Positions 22,185 to 30,762 of a stretch of DNA of 64,000 bases are shown here, one piece after another (the stretch's first letter is position 1; the number at the start of each line of letters is the position of its first letter). The notes beneath the pieces are model-generated. The model was given only the letters and a program-made list of their open reading frames with translations, did no database searches and was not told the DNA's origin. Made by a program: the position numbers and the translations under genes. Source of the stretch: Pseudomonadota bacterium (GTDB lineage: Bacteria; Pseudomonadota; Gammaproteobacteria; Burkholderiales; Burkholderiaceae_C); NCBI GenBank assembly GCA_020161065.1, contig JAIUPH010000011.1:434001-498000 (forward strand), read 5' to 3'.

Positions 22185-22452
22185 ATGCGCTTCGAGTGGG
22201 ATCGTGCCAAGGCAACGGCCAACGTCAGGACGCACCGCGTTTCCTTCGGGGAAGCCCAGACGGTCATCTACGACGACTTCGCCGCCCAGTTACGATTTCT
22301 CGAAGATGCGGTTGCGGGAGATCCCGTACGCCTCCAAGCTGAAGAAGTCGGCGACGATGCGGCCGTCCGACGACGTCGTCGACTACTTCAAGGCGATGGC
22401 CAGCGCGGCGGCAGCGCTCACTCCCGCGGCGCGCCGCCGCGCAGCGCCTTGA
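22185..22452 (+). pseudogene. Remnant of a BrnT/BrnA-type toxin-antitoxin pair, fused by deletion
   Basis: From ATG 22185 the frame reads MRFEWDRAKATANVR and VSFGEAQTV, which is the N-terminus of a BrnT ribonuclease toxin, and loses this likeness after about codon 35 (22289). One frame over, from 22291, the text YDFSKMRLREIPYASKLKK followed by DDVVDYFKAMA resembles the CopG/BrnA antitoxins that follow brnT. Most of the toxin and the antitoxin start are missing, so a deletion has joined the two genes out of frame. The antitoxin remnant ends in TGA at 22452 and overlaps the last codons of arfB on the other strand. A functional product is unlikely. Confidence 0.7.
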
Positions 22453-22819
22453 GCGACGAGCGCAAGCCCTTGGCTTGAAGGCGGCGCTGGCGCGAGGCGG
22501 CGGTCGGCTTGGTCGGCTTGCGCCGCTTCGGCGTATGGCCCGCCGCGTCGACCAGCTTCTGCAGGCGGGCCAGCGCCTCGGCCTTGTTGGCGGCCAGCGA
22601 GCGCGCCGACTGCGCCTTGATGACGACGACGCCGGCCGACGAGATGCGCTGGTCCGCCGTCTTCAGCAGCTGGTGCTTGACGGCCTCGGGCAGCGACGAG
22701 GCCGCGATGTCGAAGCGCAGGTGCACGGCATTGGAGACCTTGTTGACGTTCTGCCCGCCCGGGCCCTGGGCGCGGATGGCCTGCCACTCGACCTCGGACG
22801 CCGCGACGACGTGCCGCAC
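22418..22819 (-). CDS. arfB: Alternative ribosome-rescue factor / peptidyl-tRNA hydrolase ArfB
   Basis: A 133-residue class I release-factor-like protein that frees ribosomes stalled without a stop codon. It has GPGGQNVNKV near residue 20, whose GGQ hydrolyses peptidyl-tRNA. It also has the basic C-terminal tail (KRRKPTKPTAASRQRRLQAKGLR region split by a few non-basic residues) that enters the empty mRNA channel. There is no codon-recognition domain, as expected for ArfB/YaeJ. It follows waaA by four bases on the minus strand and its tail overlaps the antitoxin scar on the other strand. Confidence 0.95.
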   Translation of the reverse strand: MRHVVAASEVEWQAIRAQGPGGQNVNKVSNAVHLRFDIAASSLPEAVKHQLLKTADQRISSAGVVVIKAQSARSLAANKAEALARLQKLVDAAGHTPKRRKPTKPTAASRQRRLQAKGLRSSLKALRGGAPRE

Positions 22820-22823
22820 GCCC

Positions 22824-24098
22824 TCACCCCGCGCGCCGCTCGGCCAGCAGCGCCGCCACCTCCAGCGCCATGCGCTCGGCGGCGCCGCGGTGCGCCTGGG
22901 CGAATTGCGTCGCGCGTTGGGCCATCGCGGCGCGCTCGGGGCTGGCGCTCAGCGCCACGGCGCGGGCAACGGCGGCGCCGAGGTCGGGCAGCCGCTCGGC
23001 GGCACCGGCGGCGATGGCGTCTTCGGCGGCGGCCGCGAAGTTGAAGGTGTGCGGCCCGATCAGCAGCGGGCAGCCGCAGGCCGCGGCCTCGATCAGGTTC
23101 TGCCCGCCCAGCGGTGCAAAGCTGCCGCCCAACAGTGCAAGGTCGGCCAGCGCGTAGTACAGCGGCATCTCGCCGATGCTGTCGCCGATCCACCCGTCGG
23201 CGCTGGCATCGGGTGCTTCGCCAAAGGAAGTGCGCCGCTGCACGCGCGGCAGCGCCTGCGCGGCCAGCGCCGCCACCTCGTCGAAGCGCTGCGGGTGCCG
23301 CGGCACGACCAGCAACAGCGGCCGCGGCGCCGGCAGCGCGGCCCAGGCCTGCAGCAGCGGCGCCTCTTCGCCTTCGCGCGAGCTGGCCATCATGACGACC
23401 GGCCGCGCCGCGGCGGCGCGCCAGGCGCGGCCGCGGGCCAGCAGCGCGGGGTCGGGCGCGAGGTCGAACTTCAGGTTGCCGCTGACCTGCACGCGCGCCA
23501 CGCCGGAATGGCGCAGCCGGCCGGCGTCAGCCTCGGTCTGCGCCAGCGTTCGCGTCAGGCCCGACAGCGCCGGCTGGATCAGCGGCCGCAGGCGGCGGCC
23601 CTTGGCCATGCTCTTTTCGCTGAGGCGCGCGTTGGCCAGCACCATCGGCACGCCGGCCTCGCGGGCGGCGAGCAGCAGGTTGGGCCAGATCTCGGTTTCC
23701 ATCAGCACGCCGACGGCCGGCCGCTGGCGGCGCAGGAAGCGGCGCACGGCGCCCGGCGTGTCGTACGGCAGCCAGGCCTGGGCGTCGCCGGGCTGCAGCA
23801 GCGCGCGGCCGGCCTCGCGGCCGGTGGCGGTGCCGTGCGTCAGCAGCAGGCGCAGGCCCGGCACCTGGCGGCGCAGCGCGTCGACCAGCGTCTTGGCGGC
23901 CCGCGTCTCGCCCAGCGAGACGGCGTGGATCCACACCCGGCCGGGCGCGACCTCGCCGTCGTACAGGCCCAGCCGCTCGTTCCAGGCGCTGCGGTACAGC
24001 GGCTCGCGGGCTCCGCGCCACCACAGCCGGGCGAAGTAGGCCGGCGCCAGCGCACGCAGCAGCCACGAGTAGCCGGCGCGGGCGAGCGCGGGCTTCAT
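22824..24098 (-). CDS. waaA: 3-deoxy-D-manno-octulosonic acid transferase
   Basis: Adds Kdo from CMP-Kdo to lipid A precursor at the inner membrane. The 424 residues begin with a short membrane-anchoring segment. The GT-N domain holds SLGETRAAK, where Glu64 is the family's catalytic acid, and METEIWPNLL. The C-terminal GT-B half carries MMASSREGEE, the nucleotide-binding region VPRHPQRF, and GGSFAPLGGQNLIEAAACG. It lies between a phosphohexomutase (10 bases upstream) and arfB, so envelope sugar supply and transfer appear to be co-transcribed. Confidence 0.96.
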   Translation of the reverse strand: MKPALARAGYSWLLRALAPAYFARLWWRGAREPLYRSAWNERLGLYDGEVAPGRVWIHAVSLGETRAAKTLVDALRRQVPGLRLLLTHGTATGREAGRALLQPGDAQAWLPYDTPGAVRRFLRRQRPAVGVLMETEIWPNLLLAAREAGVPMVLANARLSEKSMAKGRRLRPLIQPALSGLTRTLAQTEADAGRLRHSGVARVQVSGNLKFDLAPDPALLARGRAWRAAAARPVVMMASSREGEEAPLLQAWAALPAPRPLLLVVPRHPQRFDEVAALAAQALPRVQRRTSFGEAPDASADGWIGDSIGEMPLYYALADLALLGGSFAPLGGQNLIEAAACGCPLLIGPHTFNFAAAAEDAIAAGAAERLPDLGAAVARAVALSASPERAAMAQRATQFAQAHRGAAERMALEVAALLAERRAG

Positions 24099-24108
24099 GC
24101 GGCTAACG

Positions 24109-25512
24109 TCAGTGCTTGGCGGCCTCGATCTTGGCGTCGGGCTTGACGCTGCGCAGCACGGCCATCATCTGGTCCTGGATGCGCTGCAGCGCCTCGGGCG
24201 TGTGGCCCTCGAAGCGCAGCACCAGCACCGGCGTCGTGTTGCTGGCGCGGATGAGGCCGAAGCCGTCGTCGAAGTCGACGCGCAGGCCGTCGATGGTGCC
24301 GATCTCGCCGTCGATGAAGTTCAGCCGGCCGTCGGCCACGCGCTCCAGCAGCTCGGCGACGACGGCGTGGTGCTCGCCCTCGGCGCAGGGCACGTTCAGC
24401 TCGGGCGTGCTGAAGCTGGTCGGCAGCGCATCAAGCACGGCGCTCGGATCGGCGTGGCGCGACAGGATTTCCAGCAGCCGCGCGGCGGTGTACATCGCGT
24501 CGTCGAAGCCGTACCAGCGCTCGCCGAAGAACAAATGCCCGCTCATCTCGCCGGCAAACGGCGCGCCGGTCTCCTTGAGCTTGGCCTTGATCAGCGAGTG
24601 CCCGGTCTTCCACAGCAGCGGCACGCCGCCGGCCTCGCGCACGGCCACCGGCAGGCGCTGCGTGCACTTCACGTCGTAGATGATGGTCTCGCCGGGGTGG
24701 CGCGAGAGGATGTCGCGCGCGAACAGGATGATCTGGCGGTCGGGGAAGATGATGTTGCCGCCGCGGGTGACGACGCCCAGGCGGTCGCCGTCGCCGTCGA
24801 AAGCGAGGCCGATCTCGGCGCCGCTCTTCTTGACGGTCTTGATCAGCACGGCCAGGTTCTCGGGCTTGCTGGGGTCGGGGTGGTGGTTGGGAAAGCTGCC
24901 GTCGACCTTGGAATACAGCTCGGTCACCTCGCAGCCCAGGGCGCGCAGGATGCCGGGCGCCGTGGCGCCGGGAATGCCGTTGCCGGAATCGACCACCACC
25001 TTCATCGGCCGCGCCAGCTGGCAGTCGCTCGTGATGCGGTGGCTGTACTCGGGCACGATGTCCATCGTCGCGCTGCGGCCCTTGCCCTTGGCGTAGGTCT
25101 CGCGCTCGATGCGCTGGCGCAGGCGCTGGATCTCGGCGCCGTAGATGGCGCGCCCGCTCATCACCATCTTGAAGCCGTTGTAGTCGGTCGGGTTGTGGCT
25201 GCCGGTGACCTGGATGCCGCTGCTGCAGCCGTACTTGCCGCGCGTCGCGGCGACGTAGTAGAGCATCGGCGTCGTCACGGCGCCGAGGTCGACGACGTCG
25301 AGCCCGGTCGACTTCAGCCCGCGGATCAGCGCCGCCGCCAGCGCCGGGCCCGAGGTGCGGCCATCGCGCCCGACGACCACCGCCTTCTGGCCTTCCAGCT
25401 TGGCCTCCGAGCCGAAGGCGCGGCCCAGGTGCTCGGCGAACTCCTCGTCGATGGTCTTGCCGACCACGCCCCGGATGTCGTAGGCCTTGAAGATCGAGGG
25501 TTGAACTTTCAT
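24109..25512 (-). CDS. Phosphomannomutase/phosphoglucomutase
   Basis: A 467-residue alpha-D-phosphohexomutase interconverting 1- and 6-phosphates of mannose or glucose for envelope polysaccharides. Active-site Ser105 lies in TGSHNPTDYNG, the Mg loop is DGDGDRLG, the sugar-binding loop is GEMSGHLFF, and the phosphate-binding end is RASNTTPVLVLRFE. It is the AlgC/ManB type, not PgcA or GlmM. The ATG at 25512 (MKVQPSIFKAYDIRG) is the family start; an in-frame ATG at 25542 adds ten unrelated residues. It is the first gene of the minus run to arfB and divergent from the Bug receptor gene by 86 bases. Confidence 0.94.
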   Translation of the reverse strand: MKVQPSIFKAYDIRGVVGKTIDEEFAEHLGRAFGSEAKLEGQKAVVVGRDGRTSGPALAAALIRGLKSTGLDVVDLGAVTTPMLYYVAATRGKYGCSSGIQVTGSHNPTDYNGFKMVMSGRAIYGAEIQRLRQRIERETYAKGKGRSATMDIVPEYSHRITSDCQLARPMKVVVDSGNGIPGATAPGILRALGCEVTELYSKVDGSFPNHHPDPSKPENLAVLIKTVKKSGAEIGLAFDGDGDRLGVVTRGGNIIFPDRQIILFARDILSRHPGETIIYDVKCTQRLPVAVREAGGVPLLWKTGHSLIKAKLKETGAPFAGEMSGHLFFGERWYGFDDAMYTAARLLEILSRHADPSAVLDALPTSFSTPELNVPCAEGEHHAVVAELLERVADGRLNFIDGEIGTIDGLRVDFDDGFGLIRASNTTPVLVLRFEGHTPEALQRIQDQMMAVLRSVKPDAKIEAAKH

Positions 25513-25598
25513 GGTCAGCGTCGCAAAGAGGGTGCGGACCATTATGCGGGCAGCGCTTGGGGCAAACTCGGCGCCCTCGCCTGCCCTGCCGAAATGCC

Positions 25599-26591
25599 AT
25601 GCGCCACGCCCGAATCGCCCGCCTGCTGCCGCCCCTGCTGATCGCCATCGCCTGCACGGCGGCGTGGGCGCAAAGTGGTGGCGTCGGCGGCATCAGCGGC
25701 GGCAGCGTGCGCCTCGTGATCCCCTTCGCGCCCGGTGGCGCGCAGGACGTGATCGGCCGCTACCTGGGCGACAAGCTGGCCCAGCGCACGGGGCAGACGG
25801 TGGTCATCGACAACAAGGCCGGCGCCGGCGGCGTGCTGGCGGCCGACAGCGTGGCCAAGGCCGTGCCCGACGGCCGGACGCTGCTGCTGGCCACCGGCGG
25901 CGCGATCTCGATCGCCCCGCACCTGAACGCGCGGCTGCCGTACGACCCGAAGCGCGATTTCACGGCCGTGGCGCTGGTGGCCGACACGCCGATGACCATC
26001 GCCGTGCGGGCCGACAGCCCGTACAAGACGCTGGCCGACGTGCTGCAGGACGCCAAGGCGCACCCCGGCAAGCTGGCCTACGCCTCGACCGGCAACGCGA
26101 CCATCTCGCACCTGACGGGCGAGTTGCTGGCGCAGACGGCCGGCGTGCAATGGCTGCACGTGCCGTACAAGGGCGCGACGCCGGCGCTGGCCGACCTGCT
26201 GGGCGGCCAGGTGCCGCTGATCGTGACGAGCGCCGCCTCGATCGACCCGATGGTCGCCAGCGGCAAGGCGCGCGTGCTGGCGACCTTCTCCAAGGCGCAT
26301 CTGCCGAACCTGGCCGATCGGCCGACGGTGTCGGAAGCGGCCGGCCTGAAGGGCCTGGAAGTGCCGGTCTGGGTCGGCGTGCTGGCGCCGGCGGCGACGC
26401 CGGTGGACCGGCTGCAGGCGCTGCAGACGGAACTGCTGGCGATCTGCCGGCTGCCGGAGACGCAGGAGCGCTTTCGCGGCCTCGGCGCTGCCGTCGAATG
26501 CGGCGACCGGGCGGCGCTGGCCCGCGTGATGGACGAGGACAACGCCCGCTGGGGCCGCGTCATCCGCCAGGGCAACATCAAGACGGAGTAG
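25599..26591 (+). CDS. Tripartite tricarboxylate transporter receptor, Bug family
   Basis: A 330-residue periplasmic binding protein with a signal peptide cut near residue 23 (TAAWA/QS). Bug-family text follows: RLVIPFAPGGAQDVIGRYL, VVIDNKAGAGG, YASTGNATISHL and VPYKGATPALADLLGGQV. Such receptors bind carboxylic acids, amino acids or nicotinate for TctB/TctA permeases, but no permease genes are nearby, which is common for the greatly expanded Bug family in Burkholderiales. It is followed seven bases later by an opine-dehydrogenase-like gene, suggesting a ligand in opine or keto-acid metabolism (inference). Confidence 0.94.
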   Translation: MRHARIARLLPPLLIAIACTAAWAQSGGVGGISGGSVRLVIPFAPGGAQDVIGRYLGDKLAQRTGQTVVIDNKAGAGGVLAADSVAKAVPDGRTLLLATGGAISIAPHLNARLPYDPKRDFTAVALVADTPMTIAVRADSPYKTLADVLQDAKAHPGKLAYASTGNATISHLTGELLAQTAGVQWLHVPYKGATPALADLLGGQVPLIVTSAASIDPMVASGKARVLATFSKAHLPNLADRPTVSEAAGLKGLEVPVWVGVLAPAATPVDRLQALQTELLAICRLPETQERFRGLGAAVECGDRAALARVMDEDNARWGRVIRQGNIKTE

Positions 26592-26598
26592 CGCCGTC

Positions 26599-27660
26599 GT
26601 GCGCATCGGCATCGCCGGCTGCGGCGGCATCGGCCTCGGGCTGGCGGCGCTGCTGGCGGCGGCCGGCCACGAGCCGTGGCTGTGGGCGCCGCGCGGCGGC
26701 CAGGCGCTGGCGGCGGCGCAAGGGCGGCTGCTGTCCAACGGCGTGATCGAAGGCGACTGGCCGCTGCGGCAGGCGGCCGACGCGGCGGCGCTGTGCGACG
26801 GGGCCGAATGGCTCGTCGTCGCCGTCCCGGCGAACGGCCACCGGGCCGTCGTCGACGCGCTGCTGCCGGCGCTGCGCCGCGGGCAGCGGGTGCTCGTCAG
26901 CTCGATGGCGTCGCTCTCGGCCTTGTACCTGCACGAGGCCGCGCTGGCCCGGGGGCTCGACGTGCCGGTGATCGGCCTCGCGAGCACGGTGCTGACGGCG
27001 CGCCGCATCTGGCCCGGCCGCGTGCGGGTGCTGACGCGACGCGGCCGGCTGGGGCTTTCGGTGCTGCCGGGCGGCGCGGCGGCTGATCAAGCGCTGGCTG
27101 AATGCCAGGCGCTGTTCGGCGATGTCTTCGAGCGGCAGCCGAATGCGTTGGCGACGGTGCTGGCCAACGTCAACCCGATCAGCCACGGCCCGCTGGCGTT
27201 GTTCAACTGGACGCGCATCGAGCGTGCCGAGTCGTGGCCGCAGTACCACTACCTGACGCCGCATGTCGCGGCCGTGATCGAGCGGCTGGACGCCGAGCGC
27301 CAGGCGCTGGCGGCGGCGTTCGGTCTGGCGCTGCCGCCGCTGGCGGCGCATTTCGCCGGCAGCTTCGGAACGCGTTCGCCGGCGTTGGCCGGCATCGCGG
27401 AGGAACTGCACGCGGCCCGCGGAGGGCCGCCGGGGCCGACCGACGTGCAAACGCGCTTCCTGCACGAAGACGTGCCATACGGCTTGGTCTTCAACGAGGC
27501 GCTCGGTCGCGTGGCCGGCGTCGCGATGCCAGCGACGGCGACGGTGATCGAAGCGGCGTCGCTCGTCTGCGGCACCGACTTTCGGGGCGGGAACGACTTG
27601 TTAATCCCGCTCGGCCTGGCCGGCTCGACCGTTGGGGCGTTGCTCAAGCGGCTGGGCTGA
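26599..27660 (+). CDS. NAD(P)-dependent octopine/nopaline-dehydrogenase-family oxidoreductase
   Basis: A 353-residue protein with an N-terminal Rossmann fold opening with GIAGCGGIGLGLAALLAAAGH. The C-terminal helical domain has ANVNPISHGPLALFN, close to the conserved Asn/His region of octopine dehydrogenases and of the related ketopantoate reductases. The reaction is probably reversible oxidation of an N-substituted amino acid (opine) or of a 2-hydroxy acid. The substrate is unknown. It starts at GTG 26599, seven bases after the Bug receptor stop, so the two genes form a unit. Ketopantoate reductase is the main alternative, but the C-terminal half fits the octopine family better. Confidence 0.82.
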   Translation: MRIGIAGCGGIGLGLAALLAAAGHEPWLWAPRGGQALAAAQGRLLSNGVIEGDWPLRQAADAAALCDGAEWLVVAVPANGHRAVVDALLPALRRGQRVLVSSMASLSALYLHEAALARGLDVPVIGLASTVLTARRIWPGRVRVLTRRGRLGLSVLPGGAAADQALAECQALFGDVFERQPNALATVLANVNPISHGPLALFNWTRIERAESWPQYHYLTPHVAAVIERLDAERQALAAAFGLALPPLAAHFAGSFGTRSPALAGIAEELHAARGGPPGPTDVQTRFLHEDVPYGLVFNEALGRVAGVAMPATATVIEAASLVCGTDFRGGNDLLIPLGLAGSTVGALLKRLG

Positions 27661-27696
27661 TGGGGCGTTGCCATTGGCTTGGCCTACGGGTGCTTC

Positions 27697-27762
27697 GATC
27701 GGTCGTTCTTCGCTTGCACACGCTCACGGCCGGGGGCTTCAGCACGCGAAGAAGGGCCGATC
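27697..27762. repeat. 66-bp imperfect palindrome, short form of the 50.1-50.6 kb element
   Basis: Two 21-base arms (27697-27717 and 27742-27762) are complementary at 18 of 21 positions around a 24-base centre. Bases 27728-27755, which include CGGGGGCTTCAGCACGCG, are the exact reverse complement of 50075-50102, the left end of the large element, over 28 bases. It lies between the opine-type dehydrogenase stop and the ada-alkA start. The rest of this 162-base gap shows no firm promoter. Confidence 0.85.
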
Positions 27763-27822
27763 AAAGCCCAGCGAAAAGCACACGTCCGAAAACGGCCAGT
27801 CGTCACCATCCCGCCGCCTATC

Positions 27823-29286
27823 ATGCAGCGCATGGTCCTCGATGCCGATGCCGCCTACCTCGCCGTGAAAGCACGCGATGCCCGCTTCGACGGGCGCCTG
27901 TTCGTCGGCGTCACCAGCACCGGCGTCTACTGCCGGCCGGTGTGCCGCGTGCGGACGCCGCGGCGCGAGAACTGCCGCTTCTTCGACACCCGGGCGCAAG
28001 CCGAAGCGGCCGCCTTCAGGCCTTGCCTGAAATGCCGGCCGGAGATCGCGCCGGGGCTGTCGCAAATGGATTCGTCGCGCGAACTGGCCGACACGGCGGC
28101 GCGCATGATCGAACATGCCGTCCACGGCGGCCAGGCGCTGGCGCTGCCGGCGCTGGCGGCACGGTTGGGCGTGACCGACCGCCACCTGCGGCGCATCTTC
28201 CAGGCCGTGCATGGCGTTTCGCCGCACGACTACCTGACGACGCAGCGCCTGCTGCTCGCCAAGCAATTGCTGACCGACACCGGCCAGCCGGTGACGCAGG
28301 TGGCGCTGGCGAGCGGCTTCGCAAGCGTGCGGCGCTTCAATGCGGCTTTCGTCGAACGTTACCGGCTCAACCCGAGCGGCCTGCGCCGCGAAGGGGCGCC
28401 GGCGAAGGCGGCAGCGGCGCCGCTGCGGCTGGCATGGCGGCCGCCGTACGACGTGGACGGCGTGCTGCGCTTCTTCGCGCAGCGCCAGGTGGCCGGCGTC
28501 GAGCACGTCGAAGGCCTCGTGCTGCGGCGAACGCTTGGCTGGCCGCAGCCGGGCGGCGGCGGCCGCGCCCTCGGCTGGCTGGAAGCGCGCTTCGTCCCCG
28601 ATCGGCACGAGGTGCATCTGCAAGTGGCACCGAGCCTGGCGCCGAGCCTGGGCGCCGTGCTGCAGGCCGTTCGCCAGGGCCTGGACCTCGATGCCGACCC
28701 CGAGCGCATCGATCCCGTGCTCGACCGCGTGCCCGGCGCGACGCGGCCTGGAACGCGGCTGCCGGGCGCGCTGGACGGATTCGAGCAGGCGGTGCGCATC
28801 ATCCTCGGCCAGCAGGTCACGGTGAAGGCGGCGCGGACGCTGACGCATCGCCTCGTGCAACGCTTCGGCGTCGCCGTCGAGACGCCGTGGCCGGCGCTCG
28901 ACCGCGTCTTCCCCGATGCGCCGACGCTGGCCGCCGCGGCGCCGGAGGCGATCGGCACGCTGGGCATCGTGCGCCAGCGGGTGCGGGCGCTGCAGGCGCT
29001 GGCGGCCGCCGTCGCCGAAGGCCGCGTCGCCCTGCACCGCGGCGCCCCGCTGGCGCCGACGCTGGCGGCGCTGCGCGAACTGCCGGGCATCGGCGACTGG
29101 ACGGTGCAGCTGATCGCGATGCGCGTGCTCGCCTGGCCCGATGCCTGGCCGGCCGCCGACATCGGCCTGATGAACGCGCTCGGCACGCGCGACCCCAAGG
29201 CCGTCGCGGCGGCCGCCGAGGCCTGGCGGCCGTGGCGCGCCTACGCCGTGATGAAGCTGTGGCAACAGATGGAGAACGTGGCATGA
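27823..29286 (+). CDS. Ada-type methyl-sensor/AraC regulator fused to 3-methyladenine DNA glycosylase II
   Basis: 487 residues with three parts. First, the Ada zinc domain with Cys37, Cys41, Cys68 and Cys71 (YCRPVC, CLKC), where the first Cys takes the methyl group from methylphosphotriesters. Second, an AraC-type helix-turn-helix (about 85-180). Third, an AlkA glycosylase (about 200-487) with the helix-hairpin-helix LPGIGDWTVQLIAMR and catalytic Asp446 in PAADIGLMNALG. It therefore joins damage sensing, transcription activation and excision of alkylated bases in one chain. The Ada methyltransferase domain is absent and is supplied by the next gene, whose ATG overlaps this stop. An in-frame upstream start at 27679 would run through the repeat and is rejected. 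Confidence 0.93.
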   Translation: MQRMVLDADAAYLAVKARDARFDGRLFVGVTSTGVYCRPVCRVRTPRRENCRFFDTRAQAEAAAFRPCLKCRPEIAPGLSQMDSSRELADTAARMIEHAVHGGQALALPALAARLGVTDRHLRRIFQAVHGVSPHDYLTTQRLLLAKQLLTDTGQPVTQVALASGFASVRRFNAAFVERYRLNPSGLRREGAPAKAAAAPLRLAWRPPYDVDGVLRFFAQRQVAGVEHVEGLVLRRTLGWPQPGGGGRALGWLEARFVPDRHEVHLQVAPSLAPSLGAVLQAVRQGLDLDADPERIDPVLDRVPGATRPGTRLPGALDGFEQAVRIILGQQVTVKAARTLTHRLVQRFGVAVETPWPALDRVFPDAPTLAAAAPEAIGTLGIVRQRVRALQALAAAVAEGRVALHRGAPLAPTLAALRELPGIGDWTVQLIAMRVLAWPDAWPAADIGLMNALGTRDPKAVAAAAEAWRPWRAYAVMKLWQQMENVA

Positions 29287-29795
29287 AGAACCTGGCACTG
29301 AACGGCGTCGCGGCCGTCGCCGACATCGAGACGCCGCTGGGCACCATGACGGCGGCGGCCACGGCGCGCGGCGTCGCCGCGCTGTGGTTCGACGCCCGCG
29401 AGCGCTACGCCGCCGCCTTTGCCGGCGCGGCGGAAGACCCGGCGCACCCGCACCTGGCGGCGGCGCGGCGCTGGCTGCAGGCGTACTGGGCCGGCGACGA
29501 TGCCGACACCGTCGAGGTGCCGCTCGACTTGCAAGGCAGCTTGTTCCAACGCGCCGTCTGGCGCGAGCTGCTGCGCATCCCCAAGGGCCGCACGCGGACC
29601 TATGGCGAGGTGGCGGCCGGCGTCGGCGCCGGGGCCGTCGCGCGGGCGACCGGCAGCGCCTGCGGCGCCAACCCGGTGGCGCTGATCGTGCCGTGCCACC
29701 GCGTCGTCGGCGCCAACGGTTCGCTGACCGGCTTCGCGGCCGGGCTGCCGCGCAAGGAGCGGCTGCTGCAACACGAAGGCGTGCTGCTCGTATGA
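29283..29795 (+). CDS. ogt: Methylated-DNA-protein-cysteine methyltransferase
   Basis: A 170-residue suicide repair protein that takes methyl groups from O6-methylguanine onto Cys138 in IVPCHRVVG. The helix-turn-helix segment with RTRTYGEVA and the closing GFAAGLPRKERLLQHEG are those of the Ogt/MGMT family. It overlaps the ada-alkA stop (ATGA), so sensor, glycosylase and direct-reversal activities are made from one message. Ada-type regulators activate such genes after methylation damage, so induction by alkylating agents is likely (inference). Confidence 0.96.
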   Translation: MKNLALNGVAAVADIETPLGTMTAAATARGVAALWFDARERYAAAFAGAAEDPAHPHLAAARRWLQAYWAGDDADTVEVPLDLQGSLFQRAVWRELLRIPKGRTRTYGEVAAGVGAGAVARATGSACGANPVALIVPCHRVVGANGSLTGFAAGLPRKERLLQHEGVLLV

Positions 29796-30703
29796 GGGCG
29801 ATGACGGCGGGCGACGCGGCCGAACTGCTGCTGCTGGGCGCGCTGTGGGGCGCGTCGTTCCTGTTCATGCGCATCGGGGCGCCGGAGTTCGGGCCGCTGG
29901 CGCTGGTGTTCCTGCGCGTCGCCGGCGCCGGCCTCGTGCTGCTGCCGCTGGTGGCGGCGCGCGGCCAGTGGCCGGCCTTGCGCCGCCATGCCGTGCCGCT
30001 GCTGGTGGTCGGCATCGGCAACTCGGCCTTGCCGTTCACGCTGTTCACGGTGGCAGCGCTGGTGCTGACGGCCGGGCTGGCCGGCATCATCAACGCGACG
30101 GCGCCGCTGTGGGGCACGCTGATCGCGTGGGCCTGGCTGCACGACAAGCCCGGCCCGGCGCGGCTGATCGGCATTGCCGTCGGCTTCGCCGGCGTGCTGG
30201 TCCTGGCCTGGGACAAGGCCGGGCTGAAAGACAGCGCGCACGGCGTCAGCCCGGGCCTCGGCATCGCGTGCTGCGTGGCGGCGACGCTGTGCTACGGCTT
30301 CACGGTCAACTACACCAAGCGCCGGCTGGCCGGCGTGCCGCCGCTGGTGGTGGCCGCCGGCAGCCAGTCGGCCGCGGCGCTGGTGATGCTGCTGCCGGCG
30401 CTGTGGGCCTGGCCGGCGCAGATGCCGAGCACGCGCGCCTGGGTCGCCGTGGCGGCGCTGGCGCTGGCGTGCACGGCGCTGGCGTACCTGCTGTACTTCC
30501 GGCTGATCGCCCATGTCGGGCCGGCGCAGGCGATCGCGGTGACCTACCTGATCCCGCCGTTTGCCATCGTCTGGGGCCTGCTGGTGCTGGGCGAGCCGGT
30601 CACCGCCGGCATGCTGGCCGGCTGCGCCGTGGTGCTGCTGGGCACGGCGCTGGCGAGCGGGCTGCTGCGCGCGCGGCGGCCCGATGCCCGCGCAACACCT
30701 TGA
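29792..30703 (+). CDS. DMT-superfamily transporter with two EamA domains
   Basis: A 303-residue protein with about ten membrane helices arranged as two EamA repeats. Repeat one begins ELLLLGALWGASFLFMRIG and repeat two covers about 150-295, including AIAVTYLIPPFAIVWG. It is of the RhaT/YdcZ/PecM drug/metabolite exporter type; the substrate is unknown. Its ATG overlaps the ogt stop (ATGA), so it is co-translated with the alkylation-repair genes. A link to exporting toxic metabolites is possible but rests only on position. Confidence 0.93.
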   Translation: MRAMTAGDAAELLLLGALWGASFLFMRIGAPEFGPLALVFLRVAGAGLVLLPLVAARGQWPALRRHAVPLLVVGIGNSALPFTLFTVAALVLTAGLAGIINATAPLWGTLIAWAWLHDKPGPARLIGIAVGFAGVLVLAWDKAGLKDSAHGVSPGLGIACCVAATLCYGFTVNYTKRRLAGVPPLVVAAGSQSAAALVMLLPALWAWPAQMPSTRAWVAVAALALACTALAYLLYFRLIAHVGPAQAIAVTYLIPPFAIVWGLLVLGEPVTAGMLAGCAVVLLGTALASGLLRARRPDARATP

Positions 30704-30762
30704 ATTGCGGGCCGGACACCCCACTTCTCAGGCTCATCCGGTTTCTGCCGAAAAGCCAGGAC

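Noticed and set aside
27763-27822. Ada-box for the ada-alkA gene
   Set aside because: Two AAAGC words are present, but neither spacing nor flanks match a known Ada operator well enough to call.
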